DNA of 5,225 bases from Flavobacteriaceae bacterium (GTDB taxonomy: Bacteria > Bacteroidota > Bacteroidia > Flavobacteriales > Flavobacteriaceae). Position 1 is the stretch's first letter, and every line of letters starts with the position of its first letter. The notes under the pieces were generated by a model. That model saw nothing but the letters and a program-made list of their open reading frames with translations. It ran no database searches and had not been told where the DNA came from. This document shows positions 1 to 5,225 of the stretch, in pieces. The position numbers and the translations under genes were made by a program. The DNA lies in the NCBI GenBank assembly GCA_002687665.1, contig NZAX01000048.1:2393-7617 (forward strand), in the 5' to 3' direction.

Positions 1-1604
1 GCATTTCTGAGTGTCCAATTGGTCTGCTGAAGCTTAGTTTTAGAAATATATCCTCCCTGACCTCTTGAAGACCCATAAGTTGGGTCAGAGACAAAATCAG
101 TGTTATCCATCAAATAATTAACAGAAAATAGAGATTCAAACTTAACTCCCTCCATGAGATTAAAAGATAATTGTTGATTGATGTTTAAGTTGTGGATTAA
201 ATCTTTATCAGTGTCATAATATGCATCACCAATTGAGTTAGTTAAACCAGCAAATCCTCTACCTTCACCATAATCATATTTGTAACCACCGTAAACATCA
301 TCGATTTTATTACCGTCTGCATCTCTTTCAAATAAGGGGTAAATTCTAGGCATGTTAGCAGTGGTCCAAAAAATACTTCCAGAATCACTTGACTGCCCAT
401 TAAAATTAGATGCAGCATAAGAATATCCGAAATTTGTTTTAGCAGTTAACCACTCGTAAGGAGTGAAATCTAAATTAAGACGAGTAGAGTATCTCCTAAA
501 ATCAGAATTTATACCATACCCCACATCTTCTAATGCACCTACCGAGTAATAGTATTTAGTTGTTTTACTTCCTCCACTGATGCTAAAATTAACTTCATTT
601 CTTCTTGCATCATTAAAAGCATAATCTCTCCAAACTTCTGGATCATATCTTCTGGCTATTGATGAATTAAATTTACCTGTGGATGGATCAATTAATGCAT
701 CTCCGTCAGCATTCCACATGTTGTATTTTGGATTGATACCTGCACCACTAAACAATCTTGCTTGTGCATAATCTGCTCCATCTTGACCAAGGCCTGTACC
801 TCTGTTTTTTAGAGATTCCCATACAATTTCTGTCCATCTTTCAGGAGATTCAATCACGGAATATCTAGGTAGGTAGTCCGTATTTGTTCCAGATTTAATA
901 TCAACTGATATTCTAGCTTCATCAGCATCCCCTCTTTTAGTAGTAATTAAGATTACACCATTGGCTCCCCTGTTACCATATATGGCGGTAGCCGCAGCAT
1001 CTTTTAATATGGTAGTTGACTCAATATCATTTGGATTAATCGCATTAATGTTTCCATTATATGGAACACCATCCAATACATAAAGCGGTGCAGAATTACC
1101 ATTTACAGAACCAGCTTTTCCTCTAATCCTAACTGTTGCACTTGTTCCAGGTTGTCCGGAGTTGCTTACAACTGTTAAACCGGAAGCTTCTCCAACTAAA
1201 CCTCTAGAAATGTTCGAAATGTTTTTACGACTAATAGGTTCTGAGTCAATTGTGACTGCACTACCTGTATATCTTTTCTTGTCGTAAACACCGTACCCAG
1301 TTACAACTACCTCTTCCAATTCAGTGGCTAAACTTAAAATTGCCATTACATTGCTTCCATCAACTACAATCTCAGCAGCTTGATATCCAACAAAGCTGAT
1401 TATGAGCTTTTCACCATTGTTTGCAGAAATTGTAAAGTTTCCATCGAAATCAGTTGTAGTTGCATTGTTTGTTCCATCAACTACAATTGAAGCTCCAGGA
1501 AGATCAATACCATCTTGGTCTTGAACTTTTCCCGTTATGGTTTGCTGGGCATTGACCATATAAATACCTAAAAACAAGGTAATTACGTAAATAAATTGTT
1601 TCAT
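1..1604 (-). CDS. SusC/RagA-family TonB-linked outer-membrane receptor, N-terminal part (3' end outside window)
   Basis: Outer-membrane receptor of the SusC/RagA type, which imports oligosaccharides, peptides or other large nutrients using TonB energy, normally with a SusD-like lipoprotein lid. The 534 visible residues show, in order: a signal peptide (about 1-19, cut before QQTITGKV); a carboxypeptidase-D regulatory-like beta-sandwich (about 21-92, with LPGASI, TDFDGNFTI and ISFVGY); the linker EEVVVTGYG (97-105); and a plug domain containing LYVLDGVPYNG (174-184) and AIYGNRGANGVILITTKRG (207-225), both hallmarks of this family. Barrel strands follow from about 235. There is no STN domain, so nothing indicates a partner anti-sigma factor. 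Family members usually have about 1000 residues, so roughly half is missing past the left edge, where susD is also expected. ATG 1604 is chosen because the signal peptide starts there; no Shine-Dalgarno is visible. The substrate cannot be read from this part. Confidence 0.97.
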   Translation of the reverse strand, partial: MKQFIYVITLFLGIYMVNAQQTITGKVQDQDGIDLPGASIVVDGTNNATTTDFDGNFTISANNGEKLIISFVGYQAAEIVVDGSNVMAILSLATELEEVVVTGYGVYDKKRYTGSAVTIDSEPISRKNISNISRGLVGEASGLTVVSNSGQPGTSATVRIRGKAGSVNGNSAPLYVLDGVPYNGNINAINPNDIESTTILKDAAATAIYGNRGANGVILITTKRGDADEARISVDIKSGTNTDYLPRYSVIESPERWTEIVWESLKNRGTGLGQDGADYAQARLFSGAGINPKYNMWNADGDALIDPSTGKFNSSIARRYDPEVWRDYAFNDARRNEVNFSISGGSKTTKYYYSVGALEDVGYGINSDFRRYSTRLNLDFTPYEWLTAKTNFGYSYAASNFNGQSSDSGSIFWTTANMPRIYPLFERDADGNKIDDVYGGYKYDYGEGRGFAGLTNSIGDAYYDTDKDLIHNLNINQQLSFNLMEGVKFESLFSVNYLMDNTDFVSDPTYGSSRGQGGYISKTKLQQTNWTLRN

Positions 1605-1635
1605 AAAATTAATTATTTATTTCTTGTATAAACAC

Positions 1636-1653
1636 TATTATGCATGCATAATA
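1636..1653. promoter_or_regulatory. 18-bp perfect palindrome upstream of the susC-like gene
   Basis: The sequence TATTATGCATGCATAATA equals its own reverse complement over all 18 bases and stops matching on both sides. It lies 31 nt upstream of the susC-like ATG. As DNA it could be a dimeric regulator site. As RNA it could fold into a 7-bp stem (TATTATG/CATAATA) with a CATG loop just ahead of the ribosome binding region. A rough chance estimate for a 9-bp half-site in 300 nt of such AT-rich DNA is below one percent. The function is unknown. Confidence 0.4.
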
Positions 1654-1795
1654 ATGGGTTAAAATAATATTGCAAATTCCAAATAATTAAAATGAATAAA
1701 TGCAATATTTTAAAAGTAGGCGTAAAATTTGGGCTGTAAATGTATAACTTTTATAGCATCTAATTAAAAAAATACTAAAAAAATGTTAAAATTTT

Positions 1796-1828
1796 TAAAA
1801 AAAACTTTGAAAATGCTTACAAAGCATT
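1796..1828 (-). terminator. Possible intrinsic terminator after the Gly/Asp-tailed gene
   Basis: Read on the minus strand, a 7-bp stem AATGCTT/AAGCATT with a 3-nt loop (1812-1828) is followed, after TTCAAAG, by a run of eight T. It lies about 95 nt past the stop of the gene at 1922-2539 and upstream of the susC-like gene, so it would separate the two transcripts. The stem is AT-rich and the T run is displaced by seven bases, so the call is weak. Confidence 0.35.
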
Positions 1829-1921
1829 GATTTACAGAAAGTTGTATAATTAATTTATAAAAACTCCTTTTTTAAGTTATTTATTATAAAAATGTATAAA
1901 CCCAGCTAGACTAGATTTTGG

Positions 1922-2539
1922 TTAACCGTCACCGCCGCCGCCGCCATCACCACCACCTCCGGCGTCACCAACTCCAGCATCTCCCATCATCATATAATGT
2001 CCGGCATCACCACCACTCTGTGGCATATTATTTATATTGATTTGGAATTCATCTAGGACAAAATCCATTTCTTTAGGATCCAATCCTCTTGGAAGTTTAG
2101 TTTCAGAATAATCACCATTCTCAAGATTAAGTTGACAGGTTTTTTTGGAGTTGTAAAGGAAGAATTTTCCATTCAATAGCATGGCTTTTGGGGTTGACCA
2201 TTTGTATGGAGGCTTAGTATTGAAAATATTTTTTCCAGTATTGATATCGATACCATTGAAATACTTTTTCTTGTCTTTATAAATAAGCTTATCACCGATA
2301 ATGTGAACTGTATAAAATATTTCTTTTAATGTCCACAACTTCTTGCCAGTGTCAAATTCAACCAAACTAGTGTAGGTAGTTCCCCAATTGGAGCAGGTGG
2401 TGACAAATACATAATTATCAATTCTCGAAATACCATAAACATTATATTCAAAATCTAATTCCCACTCGGATGAATATTTTGAGGGATTGTATTTGACCAG
2501 TTTCTTTTTTTCGGAGAACAAAATGGAATTAGATTTCAT
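1922..2539 (-). CDS. Uncharacterised cytosolic protein with PQQ/propeller-like repeats and a Gly/Asp-rich C-terminal tail
   Basis: I do not recognise this 205-residue protein. It has no signal peptide or membrane segment, so it is probably cytosolic. Residues about 25-150 carry repeats typical of PQQ/WD-like beta-propeller blades: LVEFDTGKKLW (59-69), NGIDINTGKNIF (95-106) and a weaker LNLENGDY (137-144), spaced about 35-40 residues apart and alternating with strand pairs such as YVFVTT and KFFLYN. Three to four blades are too few for a closed propeller, so the protein may oligomerise, adopt another fold, or be a shortened relative of a larger one. Residues 150-172 look like an acidic linker. 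Residues 176-205 form a tail with three GDAG units (177-180, 186-189, 191-194) ending in GGGGDGGGGGDG, just before a TAA stop. The tail DNA is far richer in GC than its surroundings. ATG 2539 is the first Met of the frame; no Shine-Dalgarno is visible. The gene is separated from its neighbours on both sides. Confidence 0.75.
   Translation of the reverse strand: MKSNSILFSEKKKLVKYNPSKYSSEWELDFEYNVYGISRIDNYVFVTTCSNWGTTYTSLVEFDTGKKLWTLKEIFYTVHIIGDKLIYKDKKKYFNGIDINTGKNIFNTKPPYKWSTPKAMLLNGKFFLYNSKKTCQLNLENGDYSETKLPRGLDPKEMDFVLDEFQININNMPQSGGDAGHYMMMGDAGVGDAGGGGDGGGGGDG
1925..2014 (-). repeat. Low-complexity GC-rich triplet tract encoding the Gly/Asp tail
   Basis: The last 30 codons of the unknown gene consist largely of GGN and GAY codons. 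On the plus strand they appear as a CCG/GCC run (1932-1945) followed by ACC triplets. The tract is clearly richer in GC than the AT-rich DNA around it. Triplet runs of this kind can expand or contract by replication slippage without breaking the frame, so tail length may differ between strains (inference). Confidence 0.7.
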
Positions 2540-2767
2540 TAATTATTGATTTTAGATTAAATAATTGTCTTTAAAGGACCCAACATTATGATTAATAATT
2601 TTTTAATATACATTAAAATAATTGATTCGAACTTTTCAACCACTTTTTAGCATTCTTGTTATCACTATCATGCTTTAAAATCACTTTCTTATTTCAACAT
2701 CGAATTCTTCGAATGAGGTTTCAAATCATTAATCTTATATTTAAGGGTGACTTTATCAATTAATCAT
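2540..2767. other. Divergent intergenic region, possibly with a decayed coding remnant
   Basis: This spacer separates the minus-strand unknown gene from the plus-strand phosphatase-like gene and should hold both promoters. No exact TAnnTTTG was found on either strand; the variant TATATTTA at 2736-2743 is listed separately. On the minus strand two adjacent, stop-bounded frames (2725-2684 and 2693-2613) read like the end of a protein interrupted by a one-base shift. They have no start codon, so no gene is called. Confidence 0.5.
2736..2743 (+). promoter_or_regulatory. Candidate -7 element for the phosphatase-like gene
   Basis: TATATTTA differs by one base from the Bacteroidota -7 consensus TAnnTTTG and ends 24 nt before ATG 2768, the same spacing as the identical octamer ahead of the ammonium transporter gene. 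No TTG is found at the usual -33 distance, so support is weak. If real, transcription would begin near 2750, downstream of the alternative GTG start at 2747. Confidence 0.25.
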
Positions 2768-3859
2768 ATGTTAAAAATTAATGTTTCTTATTGTTTTATT
2801 GTTGTCTTTTTTTGCACCCTTTTGGGGTTTTCACAAAAGACAGAAAATGATCAAAAGGTGTTTTTGATTACCATGGATGGATTAAGATGGCAAGAACTGT
2901 TTTTTGGTGTTGATTCCTTGTTGGTCAAAAATAAAAAATACGTCAAACACACTGATGAACTTTATAACAAGACCTGGGCAGCAAGTCCTCTTGATAGAAG
3001 AAAAATACTGATGCCTTTCGTTTGGACACAAGTGGTTAAAATGGGACAAATTCATGGAAATAGAACCCTGGGAAGTAAGGTTAACCTTACTAATGGAATG
3101 TGGTTTTCTTATCCTGGCTATAACGAAATACTTAGCGGTAGAGCAGACGATCAAAGGATAGACAGCAATGCCAAGACTCTTAACCCTAATCAAACCGTTT
3201 TGGAGCAATTTGCAAATGTCTATGGCAAAACGAATGTTGCTGCCTTTGGCAGTTGGGACGTTTTTGATGCCATAGTCAATCAGAAAAGATCGGGGGTTTA
3301 TACAAATTGTGGTTTCGAACCCTCCACTGATTTTCCACTCACTCCTGGGGAGGAGTTACTAAATGAACTCCAGCGACAGATTCCCAGTCCCTGGGGATCA
3401 GTTCGGCTTGACGGCTTTACCCATCAATTTGCTAAGTCTTATTTAGATAAACACCAACCTGATTTTATTTACATTGCTTACGGAGAAACTGATGATTTTG
3501 CCCATAATGGAGATTATGAGTCCTATATAAAGTCAACCAAAAATACCGACGCTCTAATTGAGGATTTATGGAATTATACTCAGAAAAGTGACTACTATCG
3601 AGGGAAAACGACCTTTATTATTGGTACTGACCATGGCAGAGGAACAGATCCCATAGACAGTTGGAGAAGTCATGGCACTGATATTATGGGATCGGATCAA
3701 ACGTGGATTATTGTATTTGGAAAAGGAGTAAAGAATCTTGGGGAGGTTACTAATGGAGGTCAACTTTACAACAATCAGCTGGCCCCTACAGTTAGGATGC
3801 TTTTTAAATTAACCCAAATAGAGGAGAAAGGCTATGGCCTTCCAATAAGACTGAATTAG
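2768..3859 (+). CDS. Secreted alkaline-phosphatase-superfamily hydrolase (phosphatase/phosphodiesterase-like)
   Basis: A 363-residue exported metal-dependent hydrolase of the alkaline phosphatase superfamily. A signal peptide covers about residues 1-23 (LKINVSYCFIVVFFCTLLGFSQ), placing it in the periplasm or outside the cell. The expected two-metal site can be traced: D37 in FLITMDGLRWQE; S114 in FSYPGYNEILSG, at the nucleophile position (compare TFPNH in nucleotide pyrophosphatases); D242 and H246 in YGETDDFAHNGD; D288 and H289 in FIIGTDHGRGT; and H302 in RSHGTD. No key residue appears to be missing. Bacteroidota encode many enzymes with this MDGLRWQE/SYPGYNE pattern, often labelled phosphoglyceromutase or sulfatase without proof. 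The substrate (phosphate monoester, diester or sulfate) cannot be decided here. The frame is open back to GTG 2747, but ATG 2768 begins the signal peptide directly and lies a proper distance from the candidate promoter. It stands alone, with gaps of about 200 nt on either side. Confidence 0.92.
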   Translation: MLKINVSYCFIVVFFCTLLGFSQKTENDQKVFLITMDGLRWQELFFGVDSLLVKNKKYVKHTDELYNKTWAASPLDRRKILMPFVWTQVVKMGQIHGNRTLGSKVNLTNGMWFSYPGYNEILSGRADDQRIDSNAKTLNPNQTVLEQFANVYGKTNVAAFGSWDVFDAIVNQKRSGVYTNCGFEPSTDFPLTPGEELLNELQRQIPSPWGSVRLDGFTHQFAKSYLDKHQPDFIYIAYGETDDFAHNGDYESYIKSTKNTDALIEDLWNYTQKSDYYRGKTTFIIGTDHGRGTDPIDSWRSHGTDIMGSDQTWIIVFGKGVKNLGEVTNGGQLYNNQLAPTVRMLFKLTQIEEKGYGLPIRLN

Positions 3860-3902
3860 TTACCCCTTAATTCAGGCATTGATTTTAGAAAATGTAAAAT
3901 TT

Positions 3903-3920
3903 AAATCTTTTGAGATTTTT
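3903..3920 (+). terminator. Weak candidate terminator after the phosphatase-like gene
   Basis: A 6-bp stem AAATCT/AGATTT with a TTTG loop is followed by two further T, giving a five-T run that partly lies in the stem. It begins 43 nt after the TAG stop. The stem is AT-rich and the T tract short, so termination here is only possible. Confidence 0.3.
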
Positions 3921-3923
3921 AAA

Positions 3924-3959
3924 TACTGCATATTTACTGCAATCCATAGTTATTTACTG
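3924..3959. repeat. Three short TACTG direct repeats upstream of the bestrophin-like gene
   Basis: TACTGCA occurs at 3924-3930 and 3935-3941, an 11-bp step. The 9-mer TATTTACTG occurs at 3931-3939 and again at 3951-3959, a 20-bp step. The steps are close to one and two helical turns, which could suit a regulator binding one face of the DNA. They lie about 70-105 bp upstream of the candidate -7 box. Chance is a serious alternative in AT-rich DNA. Confidence 0.25.
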
Positions 3960-4027
3960 ATCATTTGAATATCATTAAACAATAAATTTACTTTTATAGA
4001 GTTCTAATTATAATTTCATTAAATATT

Positions 4028-4035
4028 TACCTTTG
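4028..4035 (+). promoter_or_regulatory. Candidate -7 promoter element for the bestrophin-like gene
   Basis: TACCTTTG matches the Bacteroidota TAnnTTTG element exactly and ends 18 nt before ATG 4054, implying a leader of roughly a dozen bases. No TTG lies at the usual -33 distance; TTC at 4002-4004 is the nearest approximation. The element overlaps the TTG codon at 4033-4035, which argues against that codon as the start. Confidence 0.4.
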
Positions 4036-4053
4036 TTAAACGCATTTAAAGAA

Positions 4054-4827
4054 ATGAGTAAAAAAATAAATGTAATTTATTCGGCGATCAATTTTCGAAT
4101 GATATTTATTGTAGTTGAAACCTTGGTCATTTATTTTTTCTATGACAAATTTGATTTCAATCTCCAAATTGATTTTACCATTTTGAGCATCGCAATTGTT
4201 TTTCCTCTTGTTTTTTCAATAACCAGTGCCTATCAAAAAAGACAAGAAGCAATTGGTGAATTCAATAGTTTTAGGAATAAAATGATTGAGCTGTCCAATC
4301 TTTTTCGGGCGGTTGATGGTACAAATACAAAAGAATATTCTACTTTTTTTAAATCATTGCTGGGTCTGCAGGATGACTTATTAAAAATCTTGACCAATAA
4401 AGGTGGGCTGAAAATGGATCACATCAGAAGCAAACGAAAAGAGATTTTCTATTTCTTAGAAAACTATAAAAATCTATATAATGAAAGGGAAAAAGACAGT
4501 ATCATTAGGGTAAAAAATGAATTGTTTGAAAGTGTTGAAAAACTCAACACACTTAAAATTCATGCTACTCCCATCTCTCTCAGGTTGTATTGTTTGGTTT
4601 TTATTTACCTCTCTCCATTGGTATATAATTCCAATATTTTAGCAAGTTTTGATAAAAACAACTTTTTGGAATTAGTAGTTTCCATTTTCTTTTCGGTGAT
4701 TATTGGTTTTATCCTAATGGCTCTTTACAACATTCAGGAATACATTGAAGATCCGTTTGATCAAGAAGGATTGGACGATCTCAAGTTCGATGAAATGTTG
4801 GTTGGCGATAATGAGGTTCTAGAGTAG
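4054..4827 (+). CDS. Bestrophin-like integral membrane protein (putative anion channel family)
   Basis: A 257-residue inner-membrane protein with four hydrophobic segments: about 14-30, 42-60, 175-192 and 205-225. A charged, mostly helical cytoplasmic section (about 62-170) lies between the second and third. Two regions recall bacterial bestrophins (the UPF0187/YneE group) and the bestrophin-like DUF4239 family: the second helix running into SAYQKRQEAIGEF (58-70), comparable with the family's FRxNxAYxRWWEAR; and IEDPFDQEGLDDL (231-243) after the last helix, comparable with the family's EIEDPFG...DDL. Known bestrophins are pentameric anion channels, but the Arg and Trp residues of the classic first motif are replaced here, so transport function is inference. 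ATG 4054 is preferred over the in-frame TTG at 4033 because the latter lies inside a TAnnTTTG promoter element. The gene appears monocistronic, 194 nt after the phosphatase-like gene and 166 nt before the ammonium transporter gene. Confidence 0.7.
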   Translation: MSKKINVIYSAINFRMIFIVVETLVIYFFYDKFDFNLQIDFTILSIAIVFPLVFSITSAYQKRQEAIGEFNSFRNKMIELSNLFRAVDGTNTKEYSTFFKSLLGLQDDLLKILTNKGGLKMDHIRSKRKEIFYFLENYKNLYNEREKDSIIRVKNELFESVEKLNTLKIHATPISLRLYCLVFIYLSPLVYNSNILASFDKNNFLELVVSIFFSVIIGFILMALYNIQEYIEDPFDQEGLDDLKFDEMLVGDNEVLE

Positions 4828-4937
4828 ATGCCTCTGCTAAATCGTTCAATTACATCTTAAATGCCTTTCATTTTTTGAATATTAATCTTTTGATCAAGTC
4901 TCATAAGATTTCTTTTTTTCTGATAAATCAGACCGAT

Positions 4938-4969
4938 TTGTTCTTCTGAATTTTTATTATATATATTTA
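4938..4969 (+). promoter_or_regulatory. Candidate promoter of the ammonium transporter gene
   Basis: TTG at 4938-4940 is followed after 21 bp by TATATTTA (4962-4969), one base from the TAnnTTTG -7 element, which fits the usual Bacteroidota -33/-7 spacing. The box ends 24 nt before ATG 4994, implying a leader of about 18 nt. No operator for nitrogen control is recognised. Confidence 0.4.
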
Positions 4970-4993
4970 CGGCGAAATAATAAAAACATACCA

Positions 4994-5225
4994 ATGGAAG
5001 AATATTCAGAACTACTTAATGAACAAATTTTTGCGATCAATACTGTTTGGGTTGCTCTTTGTGCTGCACTGATCTTTTTTATGGAGGCGGGCTTTGCACT
5101 TTTAGAGGCGGGCTTTGTTCGGGCTAAAAATGCAATGAGTATCATTGCAAAAGTCATCATTGATATCATCTTTGGAGGCATAGCCTTTTTCGTGGTGGGT
5201 TTTGGAATTGCATATGGAGCCTCCA
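4994..5225 (+). CDS. amt: Ammonium transporter (Amt/AmtB family), N-terminal part (3' end outside window)
   Basis: The inner-membrane channel of the Amt/MEP/Rh family conducts ammonium/ammonia into the cell and works as a trimer, often gated by a PII protein. The 77 visible residues hold the first two transmembrane helices (about 14-36 and 48-74). They include the strongly conserved family segment INTVWVALCAALIFFMEAGF (15-34), LLEAGFVRAKNAM (36-48) and a GFGIAYG ending like the family's GFALAYG. The pore histidines, the conserved Asp and any C-terminal regulatory tail lie beyond the right edge. ATG 4994 is chosen because it sits about a dozen residues before the first helix. Unlike E. coli AmtB, no cleaved signal peptide precedes it. 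No Shine-Dalgarno is visible. Any glnK-type partner gene would be outside the window. Confidence 0.95.
   Translation, partial: MEEYSELLNEQIFAINTVWVALCAALIFFMEAGFALLEAGFVRAKNAMSIIAKVIIDIIFGGIAFFVVGFGIAYGAS

Larger units (their letters stand above)
1605..1921. other. AT-rich intergenic region and probable leader of the susC-like gene
   Basis: These 317 nt contain no credible coding frame; stops are frequent in all frames. Seen here are an 18-bp palindrome near the susC-like start, a 7-bp hairpin at 1812-1828, and runs of T on the minus strand between about 1760 and 1808. No exact TAnnTTTG element occurs on the minus strand; the nearest is ATGCTTTG, inside the hairpin. The susC-like promoter therefore cannot be placed. 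The length fits a long 5' leader or a regulated promoter, but this is inference. Confidence 0.6.

Noticed and set aside
1666..1709. 9-bp inverted repeat AATATTGCA/TGCAATATT with a 26-nt spacer in the susC leader
   Set aside because: A rough estimate gives about one such pair by chance in 300 nt of this AT content, and the spacer is long.
2624..2632. GTTCGAATC on the minus strand, resembling a tRNA T-loop
   Set aside because: No flanking T-stem, anticodon arm or acceptor stem can be built around it.
2700..2713. Small inverted repeat TCGAA-TTC-TTCGA upstream of the phosphatase-like gene
   Set aside because: A five-base stem is common by chance and no second copy was seen nearby.
2882..3208. 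Antisense open frame of 108 codons
   Set aside because: It lies wholly opposite the phosphatase-like gene, whose frame carries all the family motifs; the antisense product has no recognisable features.
3566..3763. Antisense open frame of 65 codons
   Set aside because: It is a shadow of the metal-binding half of the phosphatase-like gene.
4828..4878. Short ATG-started frames (10 and 5 codons) after the bestrophin-like gene
   Set aside because: They are too short, have no ribosome binding site, and resemble no known leader peptide.
4919..4932. Inverted repeat TCTGATAAATCAGA next to a T run
   Set aside because: The T run precedes the stem on the plus strand and would be an A run after it on the minus strand, so it is not a terminator in either direction.
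5084..5117. 13-bp direct repeat GAGGCGGGCTTTG, two copies 21 bp apart
   Set aside because: It encodes the two EAGF units of the conserved Amt segment MEAGFALLEAGF, so protein conservation plus shared codon choice explains it.
4957..5181. Antisense open frame of 74 codons
   Set aside because: It is opposite the clear Amt N-terminus; its Ala/Lys/Ser-rich product mirrors the sense codons.

Overview
The window is AT-rich (about one third GC by eye) and has the marks of Bacteroidota, probably a marine or environmental member of the Flavobacteriia or a related class. The evidence is a SusC/RagA-type TonB-dependent receptor, the absence of strong Shine-Dalgarno sequences, and a TAnnTTTG-type -7 element. 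No mobile element, CRISPR array, tRNA or rRNA is visible.

Layout. The left half is read from the minus strand. It holds the N-terminal 534 residues of a SusC-like outer-membrane receptor (1-1604, running off the left edge). Upstream of it is a 317-nt AT-rich leader (1605-1921) with an 18-bp perfect palindrome near the start codon and a possible terminator hairpin further up. Next comes a 205-residue cytosolic protein of unknown function (1922-2539) with PQQ/beta-propeller-like strand repeats and an unusual Gly/Asp-rich tail. A 228-nt divergent spacer (2540-2767) may contain a decayed coding remnant. The right half is read from the plus strand: a secreted alkaline-phosphatase-superfamily hydrolase (2768-3859), a small bestrophin-like membrane protein (4054-4827), and the first 77 residues of an Amt-family ammonium transporter (4994-5225, running off the right edge).

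How the genes relate. The SusC-like protein, the secreted phosphatase-fold enzyme and the ammonium transporter all fit nutrient acquisition at the cell surface, periplasm and inner membrane. The wide gaps and separate candidate promoters suggest single transcription units rather than one operon. A SusD partner would be expected beyond the left edge.

Two starts were moved downstream from the longest open frame: GTG 2747 to ATG 2768, and TTG 4033 to ATG 4054. In both cases the longer form would overlap or abut a candidate promoter. I do not see a convincing new multi-gene system. The most unusual object is the propeller-like protein with the Gly/Asp tail.
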